Counted from the first letter of the stretch, positions 23,266 to 35,465 are shown. The stretch is 64,000 nucleotides of DNA from Amaurobius ferox (GCA_951213105.1 OX578145.1:12034707-12098706), one strand, 5' to 3'. The notes: generated from the letters alone by a model not told the origin. Made by a program: numbers and translations.

Positions 23266-24371
23266 TATTTACAACAATAGGTATTATACTTTATTTGGAT
23301 ATTATACTGATTTTTATTTACTGTCTGATTTACAAGTTGAATTTCTTACGGCATAAATTCCCGCGAGTCTTACTAGTCTATAATAATAAAGGAAGATGTT
23401 TATTTGCTTGTATCGCCTGTAGTGAAAAATCTAGGCGACATACGGCCATGAGATTTGGTACACAGATAAAGAAGAAAAATGGAGTTGGTTGGAAAAATCA
23501 TGTGCTGCTCATATCAATTTTTTTTTCTTTTCTACTATTTATAGTATATATTGAAAATATTGAATGGAAGATATTTAAAACAAAATGTTATTAAAATGGT
23601 GGGCTTGTTGAAATAGCGCTCATTAAATTACAAATGAAACTGGAAAATGTCGTAACTTGTAACTGCAACGTCACGTTTTTTTTCCCCCATTACGGTTTTT
23701 GGGTTACTTAAGAACAAAAGAAGAGATCATATAACACATTTCCAAAGCCAAACTTTACCGAACCCCGGAGCGAAAACTTCCATAGAGCTTCTCTCACAGG
23801 TTGTTGAACTCGGAGGGATGCATATTTCAGCCATTTTTACCCGAATGTCGCGTGTATTAGGAGAAAGTGTAAATTCTCTCTTATTTCCCACTCCATTTTA
23901 CCTCTTCCGTTATGATTTATTTTCCCTATTCTTTAATTTCTTCCTTTCGCTTTTTCCCCCTAAGGGTTCTTGCGGATTAGAGGTAAACAAAAACACGCGT
24001 TTTGAAATGTGAAATGTCACTTTATTTGCTTATTTTGGGATCCACTCGAAACGATCGTTTTTGTATGCATGAGCGCGTAAGCCCAAAATCCCGATAAGTA
24101 TCGGATATGGTAAAAAGGAGCTTATTGTCAGCTGTCTAATTTAAGGAAATAGCGGCTTTCTCTTTGGGGGTGTTTGTTGTGGCTCGAACGTGTTTTGTAA
24201 AATGTAGAGAAAAAATTATATGACTTCCAAAATTGGACCATTTATTGTGCAGTCGAATACAAAAAGATGTATCCTAGATATTTTATTTGAAAACTAATAA
24301 ATTTGAAACGTATGTCAAAGCGATATGAAATTTTGGAGTCTATTTATGATTCAATCTCAGATCAATAGGTG
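23266..24371. other. Unannotated DNA
   Basis: A possible decayed H-type terminus ends near 23520 (AATCATGTGCTGCTCATATCA). No gene recognised. Confidence 0.4.
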
Positions 24372-24492
24372 CAAAGAGCCTTGCTGACCCAACCGAGAAT
24401 CGATCCTTGGATATTCGAACTTGCCAGACGACGCTCTACCGTTGAGCTACTTTGACGAAATTGCAAACTCTTATCATAGAAGTGGTCTATGC
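24372..24492 (-). mobile_element. SINE-C copy, minus strand
   Basis: Plus-strand reading gives GAGCCTTGCTGACCCAACCG, GAATCGATCC (B box reversed), GACGACGCTCTACCGTTGAG, GAAATTGCAAACTCTTATCA and AGAAGTGGTCTATGCA, the reverse complement of the 19193 copy. Confidence 0.7.
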
Positions 24493-25049
24493 ATAGGCTT
24501 CTAGTAGTTGGGAATCGAATTACACTTATCCAATCTCATCGCAATCACTCCATTTTAATTAGAAATATCATGCTCACTGAATGAAACAACGGATAATATA
24601 ATATCTAGAGAACGGACTCGTGATGCGGTTAAAGCGATGCCGTCATCTAATTTATGGTTAAAAGTATATAACGCACTTACTTCCTCAATGATAGCAAGAA
24701 TAGTGCGTTCCGTTTTTAACGCCTGAACATCAAAATTTGTTTTGGGTGACACTGCGTTTGAGAAACTAAAATTTCATTATACGTAAAAGTTTGCAGATGT
24801 ATTGCATGGGTGTTGTATTGTATGGGTATTGCATGGGTGTTTAACCTATTCGGGAATCATGAGTCGCAAAATATTTCATATGCTCGTAAAAACATTATAA
24901 AAAGTATAAAAATAGTTTTGTTCGTTTGCTGCAAAGCACCAAAATTACCTAACAGAATAACCCATGGTACGATCTTGATCGAAATATGTGTGTAGTCCAT
25001 GTATTCGTGGTTTTTAACATATATATAATATTTTTTTATTTTATACACT
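24493..25049. other. Unannotated DNA
   Basis: TGTATTGCATGGGTGT-type short repeats at 24797-24842. No gene recognised. Confidence 0.4.
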
Positions 25050-25172
25050 TGCAGAGTTCACTTCGATGACAAGAGCTTGCAATTTCATCCCAGTAGTTCA
25101 ACGATAGAGTGACGGCTGAACAGTTCGGAGATCTAGGGTTCGATTCCCGGTTGGGACTTCAAGGTTTTTTAC
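25050..25172 (+). mobile_element. SINE-C copy
   Basis: TGCAGAGTTCACTTCGATG, AGCTTGCAATTTCATCCCAG, TAGTTCAACGATAGAGTGAC and GGGTTCGATTCCCGGTTGGG in the family order. Confidence 0.75.
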
Positions 25173-26007
25173 ACACTACTTATAATGCAAATACTTATAC
25201 TACACTAACATATGTAACTTTTCAAAAATGGCGGGAATAAATAACTAAAAAAATTATTAATAGATTTTAGATGTTGTTTCTAATATCTCTGTAAGAGGGA
25301 TGAGGGGTGGGGAGTTCTGTCGGAGGTCTGTCATTTATGTCTTTGCGGATTGATCGCGGGCTACACAGAATGTTAAGCTAAATGGGGCGATATTTTCGAT
25401 AGATGTTGGATCACATAGACTGGGTTTGAGGACATATATCTATTTTTCTCTTATGAAATAGAAAATGTGTTACATAAGCCACTAATGGCTTCGATTTTAA
25501 TTGTAATAATGACTGAGTAAGAAAGTGCAAACGCCATTCAAAATTCTTATAATTTTAATTGATAAATTATGGGAAACGTCTACTAAATTTATATTTATGC
25601 ACAATGTAAAAGTTTAGAAAAAGTTTTTAAATGACATACATACCACAAATACTCTCTGATTATAGGATATGGCTTACAGCACATGATGCCTTCAAGTGAT
25701 TCATTTTAAACAAAAATTTACAGAAAAATAAGAAAAAACAAAAAACAAAAATACATCTGAATAGAAAAGACAAAAATATTGAAAAGTAATTAATGATCTT
25801 AAATGAAAATAAATTTTGAATACCAGTATTAAAATAATAAATGTTACAATGAAAACAAAATCGGTGGTAACTTCCATCTGATGGAACCGAAATAGTTTTA
25901 CGTGAATAACGTCTTGTAAAGTAAAAGTTCAATAAGTTTATTCGTCGTTTTCGATCTCATTTGTTTCGTTTACAATAATAGGGGCATATAATAATTTCAC
26001 TAATCCA
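25173..26007. other. Unannotated AT-rich DNA
   Basis: No supported gene or repeat. Confidence 0.45.
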
Positions 26008-26112
26008 ACATTAATTTAACATTATCTAACATTAGCTTAACATTATCTAACATTAGCTTAACATTATCTAACATTAATCTATCACTAACCTATATCACTT
26101 ATCTAACATTTA
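26008..26112. repeat. TTAACATTATCTAACATTAGC tandem repeat
   Basis: About three near-perfect 21-bp units followed by degenerate CTAACATTTA/CTATCACTAACC remnants. Confidence 0.85.
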
Positions 26113-27086
26113 TATTGCCTATACTGCTAACAATATGATCTTTGCAGTTGGTTCTGTCCTCTTTGAACCTGCATCAGGAGACCATTATCGTAAAGCATGA
26201 GAAAATTTCAAGTGCTTTTTCACATTGACCAGTGATGAAATATGACAGGATACAACTGTCAAAATGAGCTAGTTTATAAAAGAAGTTGACCTCGCTAAAC
26301 GCGTTTCGGCAATCGATTTTAGACACGCGCTTCAATTTTGAAAGTTTGTTTAAATTAAATGCGAAATTCTTGCATATAATGGTTTTACGGTAGGGGTAGT
26401 TTCAGAAAAATAAAGAGACTTACATTTTTATGGGCATTTTTATGGGCCCTGGAGTAAAAGTTCAATTAGAAAAAGTTGTCGCTGTATAATTACTGCTGTT
26501 AGTACAATTATCGCTATGCAATTATCGCTGTACAATTATCGCCTATTGCCGTAATTATATTTCTGTTAGTTTTGTGTCAACCACCCACTCTTATTGATTA
26601 AAATGTTCGAAAGTTTAATTTTTTTCGTTTCAATGCATTTACACATAAAATTGTGGATCCTAAAACTTATGAATGGTTACCCGAATAGTTGCTCATTTTT
26701 TTAAAACGAAAATGACAACTCTGTATTAATGTCAAAATGGGAGCACTGCCTGATGTTTACATTGTTTTCTGCATTCCTCCATCTTGAGAAGACAGCCCAC
26801 CTAATGACAGACCTTATTTATCCACATGAGCAACCGAGCGTCTAGTTCGTCGGGGGGTACAGCCTTCCAGAGTAGTCATCTCATTTTGGGAAACCTATAA
26901 ATTGCGAGATCCTTTGGGTCGTTGAACTCGAGGGTTCCTTCGCTATATGGGATGGTTTAGTATAGCGAAACATCCCAAGCGAGAACACTCAAGGGACATG
27001 GAAAATTGTCCGTTATTTAAAAATGTCCCCAATCGGGAAACGACGAGATTGAACGTTTCAATAGAGCATGAGGAGCAATTATTATT
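26113..27086. other. Unannotated DNA with a short CAATTATCGCT repeat
   Basis: (A/C)AATTATCGCTATG and CAATTATCGCTGTA alternate at 26500-26545. Otherwise nothing is recognised. Confidence 0.45.
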
Positions 27087-28047
27087 ACTTTGCTTATATA
27101 CATAATGTATGAGGAAAGTATTGTAACAGGGTCGAAAATTCGAATTCGAGTTTTCAACGGGAGAGCACGTTTTAAGCATCCCTGATCACGAATCGAACAT
27201 TTTTGAAGTGATGTCTGTGTGTGTGTGTGAAAGTATGTGTGTGTGTGTGTGTGTGAAAGTATGTGTGTGTGTGTGTGTGTCAGAGAACCTGTGAAGACGA
27301 TATCTCACGAACGAATAGAGCGATTCGTATGAAATTGGGCACAAAAATCACAATACGTGAATACTGGAAGCCAATTGTTTTAAAACACAATCGAATGTTC
27401 AGAACACCCCCTAAATTTTCGAGTGAAATTTTCAAAAAATCATCAAAAAATTAAAACCTTTAACAAAGTTACGCAAATAGTCATTTCTCACGCAGTTTTT
27501 TCTTAGAAAACGATTGACATAAACTTTAGAATGCTAGCATGAACCGTTCTCGAGATAGTGCACATTTTTCAAATAAATTTATCATCAAATCCTATAAATA
27601 AAAAAAAATATTAACCGTTAAGGAAGATGTTCACTTTTCACATGTAATATCATGCGATAAATTGGGTGACATCATTCTCGTGGATCTAACTCGTTCCATT
27701 CACGAGAAAAGATACTTTGAGTAATACTTTTGTATTTGAACGCCAATAGATTATTTGATGTAAGAATAACTTCCATAACCGTCATAATAAGCATAACCCT
27801 CCATTACGCGAGATTTTGGCGACGAATTTAGCGGAATGTCGCACTTTTTAAATGTTGCGAACTTAACGAAAATCTCGTCAAATAGATAAAAATGACGACT
27901 CATTGAAGAAAATTCAATATCTTGGAAAGAATATAAGTATCTAAGTAAGGAAAGAATATAAGTCTAGTAAGAATAATATTTTTTTAACTGTAAAAGTAGT
28001 AAATTCATTGCATTATATACGGAAAGTGATGTGCTGCCCACATCAGA
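27087..28047 (+). mobile_element. H1 hairpin-ended element, full length
   Basis: Palindromic start ACTTTGCTTATATACATAATGTATGAGGAAAGT. TTCGAATTCGAGTTTTC, a double GTGTGTGTGAAAGTAT microsatellite, the conserved body (GAACGAATAGAGCGATTCGT), GGCGACGAATTTAGCGGAAT, and the end GGAAAGTGATGTGCTGCCCACATCAGA. Confidence 0.85.
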
Positions 28048-28711
28048 TTTTTTTTGTATTAAATAGAAACTAAAAGGTTTTCTCTACTGTTTTTATACAA
28101 CACATTTCGGATGTAAGTATCTTGCGAAATTTGAAGTTCATTTACATGCTATTCAAATAAGTGCAATAATGATTAATGATGCATAAAAGTGCAATAATGA
28201 CTTTGTGTGTCGCGCATATTCTTTGATATGCGCAAGAAACTGCATCATTTTAACGTCATCATCGCATCGACTTATGTGAATATATCTAAACACATTTTTG
28301 AACATTTTCAGTATGTGAAAATTCCAAAACTATTTCCTATCTGCCACAATATTATGCCAGAGCCACTTTTAACCCTTATCTAGGCGAAAGCGCATCCCCC
28401 ATTCTACCCCCCTCCCCAAAAATAATTTCATAGTAAGAGACATATGTACGCATCGAGCGCATGGAAGATTGGGTCCAAAAGCTTCGTTGGACCTCACCAT
28501 TTGCATACTTTGCCTATGGTCATAACCAACCCTTATTGGGATTTAAATTATTTTCCCAACTCATTAAAAAAAATGGTATTATTTTACTTTATTTTAGTTT
28601 TAAATTTAATAAATCCAGCCCTATTGGAAGGAACTTTATTACTAAGAAAATCAAACAGGTATATTGATTGCTGAAGATAGGCCACCAAAGCTTCACAGGT
28701 TCTCAACATAT
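28048..28711. other. Unannotated DNA
   Basis: No gene recognised; overlapping open frames at 28444-28674 lack supporting features. Confidence 0.4.
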
Positions 28712-28745
28712 TGTTGTTGTTGAAACCCAGACCGTCCGACCTACC
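28712..28745 (-). mobile_element. Micro-retroposon type A, 3' remnant (~34 bp)
   Basis: TTGTTGTTGTTGAAACCCAG followed by ACCGTCCGACCTACC is the tail half of type A. I found no target duplication. Confidence 0.7.
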
Positions 28746-29117
28746 TTACTATTCCATCTTAACGACAGCGTAAAAACCGCGAAACCATTTCATGGTTACT
28801 GTTATCTGCAGCAGGAGTTCAATTCTAAGTTTGGGGATGCGGTCTGTATGAAAAGGAATAAATTTACTATAATCGAAATGGTTTGTCAATATTTAAGGTT
28901 AACTTACATGTAAACTTGCTTGGATATAAATCTTGAACAAAGTTCTTACCTAGAATCAAAAGATAAAATTAGTTAATTGTGCGATAAAAACTAAATAAAG
29001 CAACAGTTTAAGCACACAAAAATGATAAATAGCTGACTATAAGAATGTTTATATATTAACTCATAATTATATTAGTCGAGATGTAATCAGCCTAAATATA
29101 CACTGTTCCTAAGAAAG
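28746..29117. other. Unannotated DNA
   Basis: Nothing recognised. Confidence 0.4.
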
Positions 29118-29235
29118 TCCTTAACATTTTGCTTACGGGTCCATCATCAGCGTCCATCCCAAACAAAGAACCTCTCAAAAAGACAGGTATTTGACATACC
29201 CTATCCCAAGCAGTCATGGACGCCAATGCTTTGCA
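29118..29235 (-). mobile_element. Diverged copy of the TTAA-flanked MITE
   Basis: TTAACATTTTGCTTACGGGT, CAGCGTCCATCCCAAAC, CTCAAAAAGACAGGTAT and TGGACGCCAATGCTTTGC follow the reverse complement of 45405-45512. The second inverted end is heavily decayed. Confidence 0.6.
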
Positions 29236-30209
29236 AAGGAGGATCGAACTAATTATCTTAGAACTATTTGCTTACATTACTTTCCTCAAAGGAAAATAAA
29301 TATATAATGAAACTGTTAAATTTTTTATATGTGATAAATTCATGAAAATGAAGACATGAATCCTAATTTTCACAGAGTTAATTCTAAATATAATATTTTA
29401 CAGCAATAATTGTTTTTTCTTTTCTTGGACTATAGCTGCTCCCTATAGTTGCATTCACAAACAATCATAAACTTAAAAAGTTATTCAGACTTCATTCTGA
29501 AGACATAAAACCATACATTTCTCTCGTAAAATACTCTAAACAATACATTAACATCCAAACCTGATTTCAGAAATTTGATTTATAACGTTTCGTATATTCC
29601 GTACATCGCATTTTCCCATGAATAATAAATAGCCGCCCCATTTATAAGTAGTAACGGTTTTTGCATTCAAAATTAAGCAAGGAAAGCTGCATGTCATGAT
29701 AGCGACCATTTTTTTAATTCAATGTAAGCAAAAATGTAGGTGACACTCATTGGAAAGGAACGCACCAATAATAACGTTTCCTTTTTATGATATTCTATGT
29801 TTTTATCATTATATTTCTTTTTTGTAAAAAAATCTGTTTTTGCCATTTAGTGTCACACCGATAAGAAAAAAAAAAGAGGTAACCATAATAAAGCATCGTT
29901 CTAGATTTAAAGTTCAAAGCATAAGTAAGAGTGATGAGGATCTGAAATTTCTCTCTTCGATTTTACCACCTGACCTCCGTGTTCTATTTCTGGTCCCGGG
30001 CCACCCCGTTCGGGCCTCCTTCGAAAAAATTCTCAAGCGAAAAAATCAGGACGCGTGGAGAAGAACTGCTGGAGACATGGTATGCGAAGGAGTATTGCAT
30101 AACAGCAGTGAACTCAATATATCGACCGCGAAAGTTTTATCGAATTTTAGGCATTTTCAGGTAAAACGGGAAAGAATTATTAACAAACATTTAAAATTAA
30201 CTTGAGTGC
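29236..30209. other. Unannotated DNA with one 121-codon open frame
   Basis: The frame at 29840-30205 (MPFSVTPIRKKKEVTI start) is among the longer ones and its middle is GC-richer than its flanks, but no domain is recognised and a second frame is open across the same segment. I treat it as unproven; it could be a relic of an unknown repeat. Confidence 0.3.
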
Positions 30210-30853
30210 GGCTCAACTTGACTATTTTGTACTAGAATCCATTTTTAATAGCTTTTTTTTTTTAAATTTCACAAGAAAAATTTTGAAAATCGGTATCTTG
30301 GGTGCAAATGATTACAATTACAGTGTGTTACCCTTCACTTTAAAGGACTTGAAATATCTTTCGATGGATACCATGACAATGTACCCCCGGGAAGTAACTT
30401 GCCCTCCGAAGGGGATCATTATGTTATGAACAAAAAATAATTGTATCGCAGCTATCTTTTAGAGCAGTGGTTTAAACTTTTAGGTCTTGTAATCATAGAG
30501 CCATAAATAATTCCTTTTATGCCTGATTATGTCCAATTTTGTTCTTTGCTGCCATGTTAAAAAATATAAAATTTCGAATCCATTTCGAAATTTTCGTTCG
30601 AATTAAAAAAATTCTATCTAGTTCTAGATTTCTGTAAACCAAAATTGAATCTAAAGTTTAGTGAAAATCCATTAATATGTGTGACCGCTATCGTGTGCAC
30701 AAGAAATCGACTATAGACAGACAGACATACAGACAGACGGACATCACACCAAAAATGGTGAAAACGTGTTTAGGAGGTCTTAAAACATAGATTGGCATCA
30801 GAATCTCGAATTTGAAAAACAATACTTTCTCTATAGTATATAACATAATATGA
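30210..30853 (-). mobile_element. H3 element, internally deleted, with palindromic end
   Basis: The minus strand begins ACTTTCTCATATTATG and ATACTATAGAGAAAGTATTG (palindromic), then GATGTCCGTCTGTCTG, CACATATTAATGGATTTTCA, ATCTAGAACTAGATAG, GGCAGCAAAGAACAAAATT, CATAAAAGGAATTATTTATG, CGGGGGTACATTGTCATGG and TGGATTCTAGTACAA. It joins the two ends of the long H3 form without the central portion. Confidence 0.75.
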
Positions 30854-30953
30854 GAAAGTAAGGACCATGAGTTTCCAACTTCCCACTTTGACGTTCCATA
30901 ATGTATGTTCATTTTTGTTATAAAAATTCCTATTTTCCTTTAAGGAGAGTTAC

Positions 30954-31046
30954 ACACGATTACAAAGACCTTCCCGGCCGTCCAACTAGTTACTCTAAGT
31001 CCTCTGGACGAGTCGGACGGTCTGGGTCTTCAACACGATTACAAAG
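30954..31046 (+). mobile_element. Micro-retroposon type A, 65 bp with 14-bp TSDs
   Basis: The insert at 30968-31032 is bracketed by perfect ACACGATTACAAAG copies (30954-30967 and 31033-31046). It begins ACCTTCCCGGCCGTCCAACT, closes GTCGGACGGTCTGGGTCTTC, and its inner stem is ACTC..GTCC closed by TCT and GGAC..GAGT. This subtype ends in CTTCA and lacks a (CAA)n tail. Confidence 0.9.
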
Positions 31047-31410
31047 CATTCACGTATATATGTGTGCGATTTTGTTACCATGTCATATTGAATGGGATTT
31101 TAGAATTGACTCTAAATGTCAACTTGTTCTATGAATTTTCCTTAGTATCATGCCGCCACAAAATTTTAGAAGTATAAGAAACATATAAATGGCATCTTTG
31201 TAGAAGTACCTTTCACAAGCAATTAATATTCAGGGACTTAAAGTTTTAAAAAGTTTACGACGATTTACTAAAGCCGATATTTTTGTTGCAATAAAACTTT
31301 TATGTGTTAAATACTGTTTTAATACCATTTGCTATATGATGTTGCTTAAATGATTCTATCATATAGATGCCTAATATCTTTTTTCTGGGAACCGTCATTT
31401 TTATTTTTTC
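31047..31410. other. Unannotated DNA
   Basis: Nothing recognised. Confidence 0.4.
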
Positions 31411-32122
31411 GTACTATGAAACATAATACAGAGAAAATATTTTTTCACAAAAATTTGATTTCAAAATGTTGATGCCAGTATATATTTTTGGACCTCCTGA
31501 ACACATATTCACTATTTTTAGAGTAATATCCGTCTGTCTGCTTGTCGCTTGTAGTATGTCACCTGATTTGTGGTCTATTTCTTGTGTACACGACTCTATA
31601 GCTACCACAAATATTAATGGATTTTTACGAAACATTTTATCCGACTTTATAAATGAACAAGAAAGATCAATCATGCATAAGCATTGATTATGAAACACTT
31701 TCCAACTGAAATGTAATTTCATTTAAAAATTTCTATAATGTGATACATTCAGTGGTGATATCTTTTACATTATCACAGTACTACAGTAATTTATTATACT
31801 TAAATATTTAAAACTGTATCGAAATATAAATAATCTGATTCTCTATGCAAAATCAATGAATATTTCATTCATATAACTTGTATTCCAGACTCCAGAGCTA
31901 AATAATTTTGTGTGAAAAAATTCAGCAATTCTTATGTAATTCATCTTACAATCGCTTGAGATATTTCCTTCTGCATATGTTAAAATTAGACTTCGTTGAA
32001 GAAATAATAAAAGTTTAGGGATCATTTAAAATCACAACTATTGTAATTGCATAGGCACGGAATTTAGATACACAGATAATACACAGATACACAGATAATA
32101 TATGTGTGTATGTGTATGTACT

Positions 32123-32907
32123 CAAAGTATTGGAATCGTGCCGAAGATCGGAACTCGAATTTTCAAAGGATCTACACGTTTTAGGACTTCTAGAACACGA
32201 AAAACCTATTTTTAGGAAGACGTCTGTGTGTGTAAGAGTGTATCTGTGTGGATATTACATCTACTCTAATTGAAAAACTAATGGACCGAATTTCATGCAA
32301 TTTGGTAGGCATGTTTTTTGTGAAAAATCCTGATGTTCATTAGATTATAGTACGATTCGTAATAAAAGAATCTGCCTTCTTTGCGAAATGGTCGCAGCTA
32401 AAAACTAATGGAACAAATTTAACAAAATTTGGTGTATAATATTTCAATAACCTACAAGTGATTTATATACCAATTTTAACAAAATTTTGTATATAAATCA
32501 TTTGTAGGTTATTCTAGTACGATTCGGGAAAAAGGAAGGGGCTATTTTTGCGAAATGGCCCGTAAAAATCGTTATATATAAAAATAAAAGACTACGTGTG
32601 CTCAATTATATCAATTAAATTCCTATTTGATACATGATTTTTGACAACAAAAAGAATAAGATTAACCCCATTACTCTAGGACTAGCCGTTCTTGAGATAT
32701 TCCAGTTTTTCGCGTTTTCGCTACGCCACCTTTGACAATAAGTCCAGCTATCAAATGAGAACCAAATTTAAATTTAACGTGTAAATTCAATGTCATTTAA
32801 AAATACTTATGGTTGTTATTTTGTGCAGATAAACTCAAATTATTGTTGAATAAATAAAGAGAACGAATATGAGTCTGCAGGGAAAGACATGTGCTGTCCA
32901 CATCAGA
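32123..32907 (+). mobile_element. H2 element nested in H3, palindromic end lost
   Basis: Starts at AAGTATTGGAATCGTGCCG, has GGATCTACACGTTTTAGGAC, a GTGTGTGTAAGAGTG tract, two ~135-bp internal units, TCGCTACGCCACCTTTGA, and ends TCTGCAGGGAAAGACATGTG..CACATCAGA. Confidence 0.8.
32446..32513. repeat. Hairpin: 24-bp inverted repeat, 20-nt loop
   Basis: AATAACCTACAAGTGATTTA(TATA) at 32446-32469 is complementary to 32490-32513 with a single mismatch. It is absent from other H2 copies at this place, so it is a local inverted duplication. Confidence 0.9.
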
Positions 32908-34108
32908 ATTTTTAACAATATTACAACAATGATTTATAGAAGTGAACGGGGATTATTTGCAGGCCATTTCGAAAAAAATGTATGATCTATATTTAAAGAT
33001 CCATCAAATTTTTGTCGAATAAAATGTTCAACAAATTTAAGCTGTGTACCAAATTTTAGCTCTCTAGGACGTAGGAAAGTGCATTAAAAATGCCATCAAA
33101 TAAGTATATCATGAAGAGTTATATAAAATTAAAAAAAAATGAAAAATTGTTATCTACCAAATTTATTTTAAAATGTGAAGCCTCTCCCATATGCAAAACA
33201 TTTAAACAAATGGAAAGATATTTATTATATAATATATCTCTCTTTTCTTTCTGGAAGATATCCCAAAGTCAGAATTTAACTGAATTTGTTTTTTTCCTTA
33301 CATTAAATAATTTTTAATTAAAAAACTACTTAACATATTTTACTGAATTTTTTTTTATATATTCTATGGGATAATGTGAATCTTTCCTAAAAATTTCGAA
33401 GCAATTCGTGAATTTTAAATTTACTTAAAAAATGTTTGAAAAATTAGGTCCCATAGGGTTCAATGTATTTCATTTTTTCAACCCGGGTTCAATAAAAAAC
33501 TAATTGGGTGATATTATTTATTTATATTCCCATAGGTCCTACAGACCGTCTGAACAACATACTAAAATTTCATTTTGATAAAGTCATTTTTACGGCAGTT
33601 ATCGTGCTAACGGACAGACAGACAGACAGAATGAACAAAGTCATAAACACTTTTCAACTTTCTTGTAAAGTGTTAAAAATCTAGAACTAGATAGAATTTC
33701 TTTTAATTCGAGCAAAAACTTTGAAATGGGTTAGAAATTTTATTTTTTCTTAATATGGCAGCATAGAACAAAATTTGATATAATCGGGCATAAAGGGTTA
33801 ATTATGACTCAATGACTAAGAAACTTAACAGTTTTAATCGCATGTAGTGAAAAATAGCCACGATATAATTTTTGTGTTCGTGATATCATTTGCTGTCCTG
33901 GGGGGTGGGAGGGGGGAGTTAACTCCCGAGGAGGTACATTGTTCAAATTGATATCAATCGAACGATTTTTTTCAAGCCTTAAAAATGAAGGGTAGCATGC
34001 TATAATTGTGATCATGTGGACCAACGGTACCGATTTTTCAAACATTTGAAAAAAAAAATCATAAGCTACTTAAAAATGGATTCTGGTATGAGAATGTCGA
34101 GTTGAGCC

Positions 34109-34853
34109 CATTGCCGTAGCCAAAGACGAAATTCAAGAGGGGCTAGAGTGAAATACAAGCGGAGCACCACAGTCTTAAGTGGGGAGGGGGGGGGGGGGGC
34201 GGCTCACCAAAAACAGTTAATCATCGGTATTTATTAACCATACTAATTGATATTATATGTTTCAATCCATATAAATTATTAACAAATAATTGTGTATTTA
34301 TATTTGTAAGCTAAAAGTTGATTAGGAAAATCCATATAGCCATCAATATTAATAAATAATAATTACAATTATTTTAATATACGCATTAACTAACAGCAAA
34401 GCTGTTAGTTAATGCTTATATTAAAATAATTAATGTTAATGAATCGAAGAAAATTTCCTGTTAATGAATCGAAGAAAATTTCCGAAAGTTAATACAAGTT
34501 AACGCTTAATATTAACTCTTACTTATTTAGCAGTTTATTTTGACTCTATAATGTACGACAGTGAACCTCGCAATAATACAAAAGTATCCAAATACTATCG
34601 TCTTCGCTTTTAAATATTTTTAAATTAAATATATAAATAAATGAATCATCAGCATAACCACAAATTCATCTAAATTAAATAATCTTTAAAGTAATTTATA
34701 AAAAAAATATAAAGACATTTTTATGCAAAATTTGGATGGCATGCTGGATGAAATTTCATATCAATACTAAATATTTAATATTTTTAGCAGGGGGGCTGAA
34801 TATACATCTTGAGGGGGGCTGAACCCCCTCTGGCCCGGCTGGCTACGGCCATG
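34109..34853 (+). mobile_element. M4 hAT-like non-autonomous element with 8-bp TSD
   Basis: Terminal inverted repeats CATTGCCGTAGCC and GGCTACGGCCATG (12 of 13 complementary) are flanked by GTTGAGCC (34101-34108) and GTTGAGTC (34854-34861), 7 of 8 identical. An 8-bp duplication and a CA start fit hAT elements. A G-rich run lies at 34182-34199, and the centre holds a long hairpin. No transposase frame. It is inserted at the end of the H3 copy. Confidence 0.75.
34367..34431. repeat. Near-perfect hairpin, 31-bp arms, 3-nt loop
   Basis: 34367-34397 and 34401-34431 are reverse complements at 30 of 31 positions around the loop AAA (core CTAACAGC AAA GCTGTTAG). Sister copy 54957-56555 lacks it. Confidence 0.95.
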
Positions 34854-34861
34854 GTTGAGTC

Positions 34862-35338
34862 ACATTCCAGTTAATTGTTGTGAAACTATATTGATGCAAA
34901 ACTGAGCAAAACTATACAGTATATGTATAGTGTTTGCGACGAACATGAAAACTATCTATTGACTCAGTCTCTCCTGCGATATGCTTTCTTCCTTGTTTCA
35001 CAGTTCGTGCTGGGAAAACCGTTATAAAGGCAATCGTAAAAGGGTTTTTTTTTTTGCCGATAGAGCTAGCTCACTCTACATGGATTTCGAGTATTTTTAG
35101 CCATCGGAACATGTGCAGAACACACGATCTTCGGACGAAAGATAGCTCGCCGGCACGGTGCGTACTTTTCGGGAGAGTATACGAGAAGCCTGATGTTTAA
35201 AAATAGGGAACAAATAAATTTGAGGTGGGACGTGCATAAATAGAACGATCGCTTACTTTTACCGAATCATGTCGTTCGTAAATATTTAATGAATTTCGTC
35301 AGGACCACACGCATGTTAAGATAACGTCAGTGACGCAT
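34862..35338. other. Unannotated DNA
   Basis: Nothing recognised. Confidence 0.4.
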
Positions 35339-35381
35339 ACCAGAGATAGAGAGAGCGGATTTTCCTCTCTCTATCTCTGGT
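35339..35381. repeat. Perfect 17-bp inverted repeat, 9-nt loop
   Basis: ACCAGAGATAGAGAGAG (35339-35355) and CTCTCTCTATCTCTGGT (35365-35381) pair perfectly. Confidence 0.95.
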
Positions 35382-35465
35382 TTCTATCCTCTCTTTATTT
35401 TTTACTATCCTCTTTCTATCCTCTATATTTTTATCCTCTCTTTCTATCCGTCTTTTTCTCTCTCA
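35382..35465. repeat. Pyrimidine-rich TATCCTCT repeat
   Basis: Irregular repeats of (C/T)TATCCTCT(T/C)T follow the hairpin. Confidence 0.75.

Larger units (their letters stand above)
31411..34108 (+). mobile_element. H3 element, long form, split by an H2 insertion
   Basis: The left part (31411-32112) holds the decayed palindromic end, CACAAATATTAATGGATTTT, TCAATCATGCATAA, TACAGTAATTTATTATA and CTCATCTTACAATCGCTTGA. The right part (about 33320-34108) holds AAAAACTACTTAACATATTT, CCCATAGGGTTCAATGTA, AACCCGGGTTCAAT, GACAGACAGACAGACAGA, ATCTAGAACTAGATAG, GGCAGCATAGAACAAAATTT and ATGGATTCTGGTATG. The same order is uninterrupted on the minus strand at 40800-39820. 32123-32907 is H2; 32908-33319 is unassigned, perhaps poorly conserved H3. 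Confidence 0.75.

Noticed and set aside
29840..30205. 121-codon gene candidate
   Set aside because: Two overlapping frames open over the same bases and no domain; kept only as a note in the interval description.
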